Shown here: positions 29,848 to 34,026 of the stretch, piece by piece | Layout: each line of letters opens with the position of its first letter | Numbering within the stretch: the first letter of the stretch is position 1 | Assembly: GCA_026260175.1 (NCBI GenBank) | Contig: JAKCWW010000002.1 | Coordinates: 258,974-292,999 of the forward strand | Source of the DNA: Reticulitermes lucifugus | Taxonomy: Eukaryota; Arthropoda; Insecta; Blattodea; Rhinotermitidae | Length of the DNA: 34,026 nucleotides | Direction of reading: 5' to 3' | The notes under the pieces: model-generated | Seen by the model: the letters and a program-made list of their open reading frames with translations, nothing else | Database searches by the model: none | Told to the model about the DNA's origin: nothing | Translations under genes and position numbers: made by a program

Positions 29848-30745
29848 AAGCAAATGGTCTACGAAAAATTAATAATCTTCAGCTTCATGATTGACAAGAG
29901 GAAGAAGTAGGGGTTGTAGAGAGAGTTACTACCTCCATTACACAGGGAAACAGAAAATTTACGGCTCTGATATTTTCCATTCAGTGTCCTGTCGTTATTT
30001 TCATAAAGATTGTTTGGTGGCAAGGTGGGGCTTTGGGACGTAAAGCAAGTAAGTTGCAGGAACTGGGCTGTGTTACTAAAGAGTACAAAAAATTTGATCA
30101 TTTGGCACGAATTATGAATTTTGTAATTGGTGGACAGCAACAGGACAAAAATTTGATAAGTTTAGGAGGACTAAATTTCATCTAAATTGTATACAAAACT
30201 TCAATTCCTACCTCACAGAAAACAAATTCCTTCCTTCATTATAATAGATAATACATTATTTCTGTTTAGAAATATAATCGCTCTTTGACCTGAGGATTAT
30301 ACAGAACGCATAAACGCACACTTTGGGCAGAGAACTTTATAACAAGAGGCGCATGTATATCACAGGGCCTTAAATATCAATACAATTGTCATTAAGTTAC
30401 ATGAACTTCACATTCAAAAACGATGAGGAATTATATTTGATTTACAAGCACAAATCTGTACCGTGTTTTTTGGAACTTGACTCTGAAGTTCATTGCTTCC
30501 CGGCTGTTACATTTGAGGAGTTAATCTAAAGGAGAAGAATGTGATGGTGGTGGTGAAGATGATCGTGATGATAGACAATATGATGAAGGTGGTTAAAAGA
30601 CGGAAGTTATCCATCAATGCCTTGTTACATGCTGACTCAAATTATACAAACCAACAACATCGAAATGTATTGTGTGAATGGAATATCTAAGAAACCTACC
30701 ATCTTTTTAACCTTTAGAGAACAAACATGATAAATCTAAGCAGAA
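29848..30745. other. No gene seen; GATGGTGG low-complexity patch
   Basis: 30538-30595 is rich in GATGGTGGTGG and GATGATCGTGATGATAG units, a microsatellite-like patch. The 93-codon minus-strand frame at 29859-30140 has no recognisable domain. Confidence 0.45.
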
Positions 30746-30749
30746 CCTA

Positions 30750-30865
30750 CCTTGTAGCTGGGGTCGACACGTCCAGCCTCGAAACTGAACAGCTGCCGGT
30801 TCGAATCCTGTCATTACTCCCTTCAACTTCACTTAACCCGCCCCGGTACGGGGGGAAAGACAAAG
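30750..30865 (+). mobile_element. tRNA-derived SINE head and start of body
   Basis: TTGTAGCTGGGGTCGACACG (30752-30771) is the A-box side and GCCGGTTCGAATCCTGTC (30794-30811) a well-preserved B box. It continues ATTACTCCCTTCAACTTCAC and CCCGCCCCGGTACGGGG, with local self-complementarity (CCCCGGTACGGGG). Typical SINE head; a different body from the AAAGCGGCCG family. Confidence 0.65.
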
Positions 30866-30869
30866 TTAG

Positions 30870-32795
30870 GCCTAGGAAGTGGAAAACGTAGCCAACAAGG
30901 AGACGTCTGAAGAAGGAAACAATAATTAACATTAGCAGTCTGCTTTATTTCGTTCAGCTCTTTTATACTTCATATAAATATTTTGGTACAGAAATGTAAG
31001 CCAGTCTTGTAGATAATAAATGCGTATTTCATTGTTTATAGTTTGTTTGCCTAACACTTACATGCATTTTACGTTTGCAATATGCAAATGCATGTAATCC
31101 TATGCGTAGTTATAATACATAAAATTCGAGGAACAAATGTAAAAAAAATATTATCTTCATTTGTAGCTGTCAGTTGGCTGTTAAATTCTTCCTTCCACAA
31201 CTGTTATCACTGCTATTAGCTACAAGGACTAGGTCCACGTTTGTTCCATACTGATACACTAAACTTGCTGTCTGCATGTATCTATGCCTCGGTCTTCTAA
31301 AGACAGAGCTTCTCCTTTTTCCTAGTCTCATACAGTTTTAAATGTTGTCAGGCAAGACTAACATGAGATATTTACAGGTTGTTCTATAAACCGTAGATTT
31401 ATTTCACACATGGTGGGCCGCGTTTCAGTTTTCCTCTCATTTATTCCTTTCAGTTTTTAAATACGGAAAACAGAATCTTAGTTTAAATAAGACCGAAAGT
31501 AGGTTTATTACATTTAAAACATGGTACCACCATTGCATTCCCTTACTTCCAAGGTCCGTTCTTTCTATTAGGTTTTGTAAAAATAACACCAAATAAATTA
31601 AAAACAGCAGGAAATGTTCATCCTTCCTAAACATAACCGACAATATTTTATGGTATTATGGTTGTTTAGAATTATTTTCTTCTTGAATTACACCAGTTGA
31701 ATTTTGATATTAAGCCTTTAAATCTCGGTGGCTACTGTGTGTTCTGGTAGGTTTAACATTACGTAACGTTACATTCTGCATTTATGAGCTTCAGATAAAT
31801 CTTACAATAAACACACAATACTTCCTTTCTCCGCTTTCAGTTGGTCTTTCTGATGAATCCATTCCCTTCTCTATGGGATAGGATCTGAATGTTTATACAT
31901 CATGCAGATTAATTTTACTCTTCAAACGATTAATTGGACAAAAGCTCGTTCGAGGCTTCGTAAGTAAGCTCACACAAAATTCTTTGCTCGTATTTTTTTA
32001 CAAAATATTTCGTAAATATAGCGAAGAGTTTCACTAAGCAGTTGAAAACATTTATATGTTGAGGAAGATTCGAGTCCTTTTTTACGTTACACTGTGTTGA
32101 CTTGCGAATATTTACCGACCTTTAAATCTGCTTGGTCTTTAAGGTGGAGGCACTAGGATTCTCCGAAGCATTAGTAACTCTTTCCAGTTAATGTTAATCC
32201 CCGAGAAGTTGACTGTGAATTTAAATATGTCCTGTTTTAAAGCATGCTTTCTACGAGTAGGTCTACTACCAGTGTTTGATGGAAGCCTCGAAAATCTTTA
32301 GGTAGGATATAAGGCCTCGTGGATGACATCTGGTTGAAAACTTGCCGAAATTGAAACATTTCACACTAATTACAGTTTATTGTGTTTCTTACATACGGAT
32401 ATTGAGGTGAAGCAAAATTTCTAGGCCACATTCACAAAGAAGAATTAAGCATCGTGTTGTGGTGGGCAGAGCACATTATGCAACACCTGATCCTACTGCA
32501 CCATGCAATCTATTTTGGAGGAAATCCTACATGTATTTGCAACTGCATTTTATGCAAATCGCCGTACGAATGGATTATCGCTTGAATAGTACATGCGTTT
32601 AATTACTGTCCATATTCTAATGCTTTACCTGCTGCTGATATTGTTCAAACAAAACCAGCATTTGTGTTAACAGAGTCTCAGCATGAAGCAACTTGAAGGA
32701 AAGGCCATAGTTCATCCAACGGATATTACTAATTTATTACACTATATTTATATAAACGAAGGCAATAGTGGTTGGAGTTAGAGCTCAATTTATTC
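30870..32795. other. Long stretch without recognisable genes
   Basis: AT-rich. TGTAATCCTATGCG-like and ATGCAAATGCATG (31081-31094) small palindromes are present. The minus-strand 68-codon frame at 31437-31643 has no family. Confidence 0.45.
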
Positions 32796-32799
32796 TTAG

Positions 32800-33003
32800 C
32801 CTTAACATTAGATGGAGGTGAGTGGCCAGATTTACGCCCCGTCCCTTTTATCCGGGGGAAAGAGCCACAGTTGTGCTTTGAAAAGAGGCTGAGTGGGTCC
32901 CGTCTGAAAGATTCGGTAAAAAGATAATCGTTTGCCCTGCCAGGAACTGAACCTAGATTACTTGATCCTACAGCCCGCTGCCTAGTCTCTCTACGGAACA
33001 CAA
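32800..33003 (-). mobile_element. tRNA-derived SINE
   Basis: Minus strand from 33003: GTTCCGTAGAGAGACTAGGC (head), CTAGGTTCAGTTCCTGGC (B box), CGGGACCCACTCAGCC, CTTTCCCCCGGATAAAAGGG (module), CCACTCACCTCCATCTAATG and TTAAGGCTAAG. The order and motifs match the SINEs at 7255 and 19569. The 90-codon minus-strand frame at 32729-33001 is its shadow. Confidence 0.7.
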
Positions 33004-33639
33004 TAAGCCGGCTCCATTACAGATACTGTATCTTTAAAAAGTACAAAACAAAGCAGTGTGTATGTGGAGGAGGAGGAGGGAAAATAATTTTGGAAATGTG
33101 TACCTGGGAATTGCACGTGCAGGATATAGTGTAGGTTAGGTTAGGACAGGTGTGAGTTTTTATGTTTAATAACTGCAGGAATTGTAAGATACATTGCAGC
33201 TAGGTAATAGCTGTGCTGTGAATATGCATTTCTTTAGCATTCTAACGCACACAACTGGAGCGTATCCGGAAAGATGTTGAAAGGATGTTAAGGAAATTTG
33301 CATACAAGCAATTCATACGTGTGGGAGTCCATGTCGTAGGGAAGAGAGGGGGTAGTGCTTTGTGTAAATGTGTGAATTTTACATGCTTGTCCTGGGTGCA
33401 ATAGCGAACTAAACATGTAAACGATCTGTGATACGACATATACTCTTAATATAAGAAACACATAAAAAGTTATACACTATTACAGTGTTTCTTTCCTTAT
33501 TTAACCATTAACCAAGTAACTAACTAACTAACTAAGAAGTGAATACGTAACTGCATAGTGCAATATATTTCCTGAATTTATGAACAAGTTACCTAAAGCA
33601 GAATTTTCTTTTTTTCATGGATGCTGAAATCCTATAACC
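33004..33639. other. No gene seen; short TTAGG and TAAC repeats
   Basis: 33132-33145 reads TAGGTTAGGTTAGG, nearly three units of the insect telomere repeat TTAGG, too short to be a telomeric array. 33516-33535 is a TAAC tetranucleotide run (about 4-5 units). Confidence 0.5.
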
Positions 33640-33804
33640 ATTATAAGAAACAACATAGTTTTCTCGGGCGCACAGCCGCGTCAATTCGTTTGAATACAAC
33701 GTTTCGGGGACTAGCTCCGTCCCCATCCTCAGGCAGTTTTGCCGAGAAAACTATATTGAATCGTGTCGCTGCGAAAGTTTTAAAACTTATATTATAAGAA
33801 ACAA
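33640..33804 (-). mobile_element. Hammerhead-bearing short element, family A, with 14-bp TSD
   Basis: A perfect 14-bp direct repeat ATTATAAGAAACAA at 33640-33653 and 33791-33804 brackets a 137-bp insert (33654-33790). On the minus strand it begins ATAAGTTTTAAAACTTTCGC, continues GATTCAATATAGTTTTCTCGG, CAAAACTGCCTGAGG and the hammerhead-like motif, and ends CCCGAGAAAACTATG. Both ends and the motif agree with the copy at 2775-2998, about 31 kb away in the opposite orientation. This shorter form lacks the roughly 90-bp middle block of that copy. No coding capacity; mobility must be provided in trans. Confidence 0.88.
33696..33736 (-). ncRNA. Hammerhead ribozyme-like motif, core intact
   Basis: Minus strand: CTGAGGA (33732-33726), T, GGGGAC, loop GGAGCTA, GTCCCC, GAAAC (33705-33701), GTTG. 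It differs from the 2911-2952 motif by one loop base (A to G). Stem II has six perfect pairs. The same caveats about the extra U and minimal stem III apply. Confidence 0.7.
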
Positions 33805-33890
33805 TTCGTAACAAGTTTAATCCCATATATATTATGCAGACAATTGTACACTGTTTTATGTTATTTAACACAATTTTTATTAAATGCTGC

Positions 33891-34026
33891 CCAACATGTT
33901 TCTAGCCTATATAAGGCTCATCTTCAGGGGCTCTTTCGTTGAAATTACAACAGCTATACTATATTGTTGTAATTTCAACGAAAGAGCCCCTGAAGATGAG
34001 CCTTATATAGGCTAGAAACATGTTGG
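33891..34026. mobile_element. Perfect palindrome with 62-bp arms and hammerhead-like motif in each, family D
   Basis: 33891-33952 is an exact reverse complement of 33965-34026, with a 12-bp centre (GCTATACTATAT). The right arm reads CTGAAGA (33990-33996), T, GAGCC, loop, GGCTA, GAAAC (34015-34019), ATGTTGG; the left arm has the same on the minus strand. Stem II is AGCC/GGCT with a G-A apposition at its base. Since the palindrome reaches the last base of the window, it may continue outside. Perfect arm identity means very recent formation, ongoing conversion, or an assembly artefact. Confidence 0.85.

Noticed and set aside
33132-33145. Telomeric TTAGG array
   Set aside because: Fewer than three units; common by chance in insect DNA.

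Overview
The window looks like non-coding DNA from an arthropod genome, most likely an insect. It holds many short tRNA-derived SINE fragments, decayed LINE 3' ends, a decayed mariner transposase, an insect-type TTAGG trace, and frequent TAGGCCTA-type motifs. The repeat style reminded me of cockroach/termite genomes, but nothing here fixes the species. I found no intact protein-coding gene, no convincing exon set and no functional rRNA or tRNA gene. Every open reading frame is short (at most about 180 codons; the longest spans an assembly gap). Most of the sequence is AT-rich and reads as intergenic or large-intron DNA.

Layout. 1-3.0 kb: a truncated and then a complete copy of a short element carrying a hammerhead-ribozyme-like motif. 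3.7-11.5 kb: a SINE-rich stretch, with a LINE 3' remnant interrupted by a 69-bp hAT-type MITE, a GC-rich island, and a double-headed tRNA-derived SINE next to a 187-N gap. 11.9-13.0 kb: a mariner transposase pseudogene on the minus strand. 13.36-13.65 kb: a foldback element with a hammerhead-like motif in each arm. 13.9-14.2 kb: a second type of LINE remnant. 15.5-23.5 kb: three copies of another foldback family (two with target-site duplications), more SINEs, a zinc-finger fossil, and a minus-strand LINE remnant of the same type as the one near 6 kb. 25-29 kb: diverged foldback remnants and a 33-bp minisatellite. 30.7-33.0 kb: two SINEs. 33.64-34.03 kb: a second complete copy of the first hammerhead element, in the opposite orientation, then a perfect 62-bp-arm palindrome running to the last base, again with a hammerhead-like motif in each arm.

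The most interesting theme is the set of short elements (about 140-290 bp, mostly foldback) that share one plan but not one sequence: CTGANGA, then T, then a GC-rich hairpin, then GAAAC, then a self-complementary ACGT or ACATGT. This is the order of a type I hammerhead ribozyme core with a minimal stem III. Four copies have direct target-site duplications of 10-14 bp (one with a single mismatch), so they are insertions and not chance palindromes. Hammerhead motifs are known in Penelope-like retroelements and in small non-autonomous 'retrozyme' elements of animals. Assigning these copies to that class is my inference. All copies have one extra U between A9 and stem II compared with the textbook core, so catalytic activity cannot be assumed.
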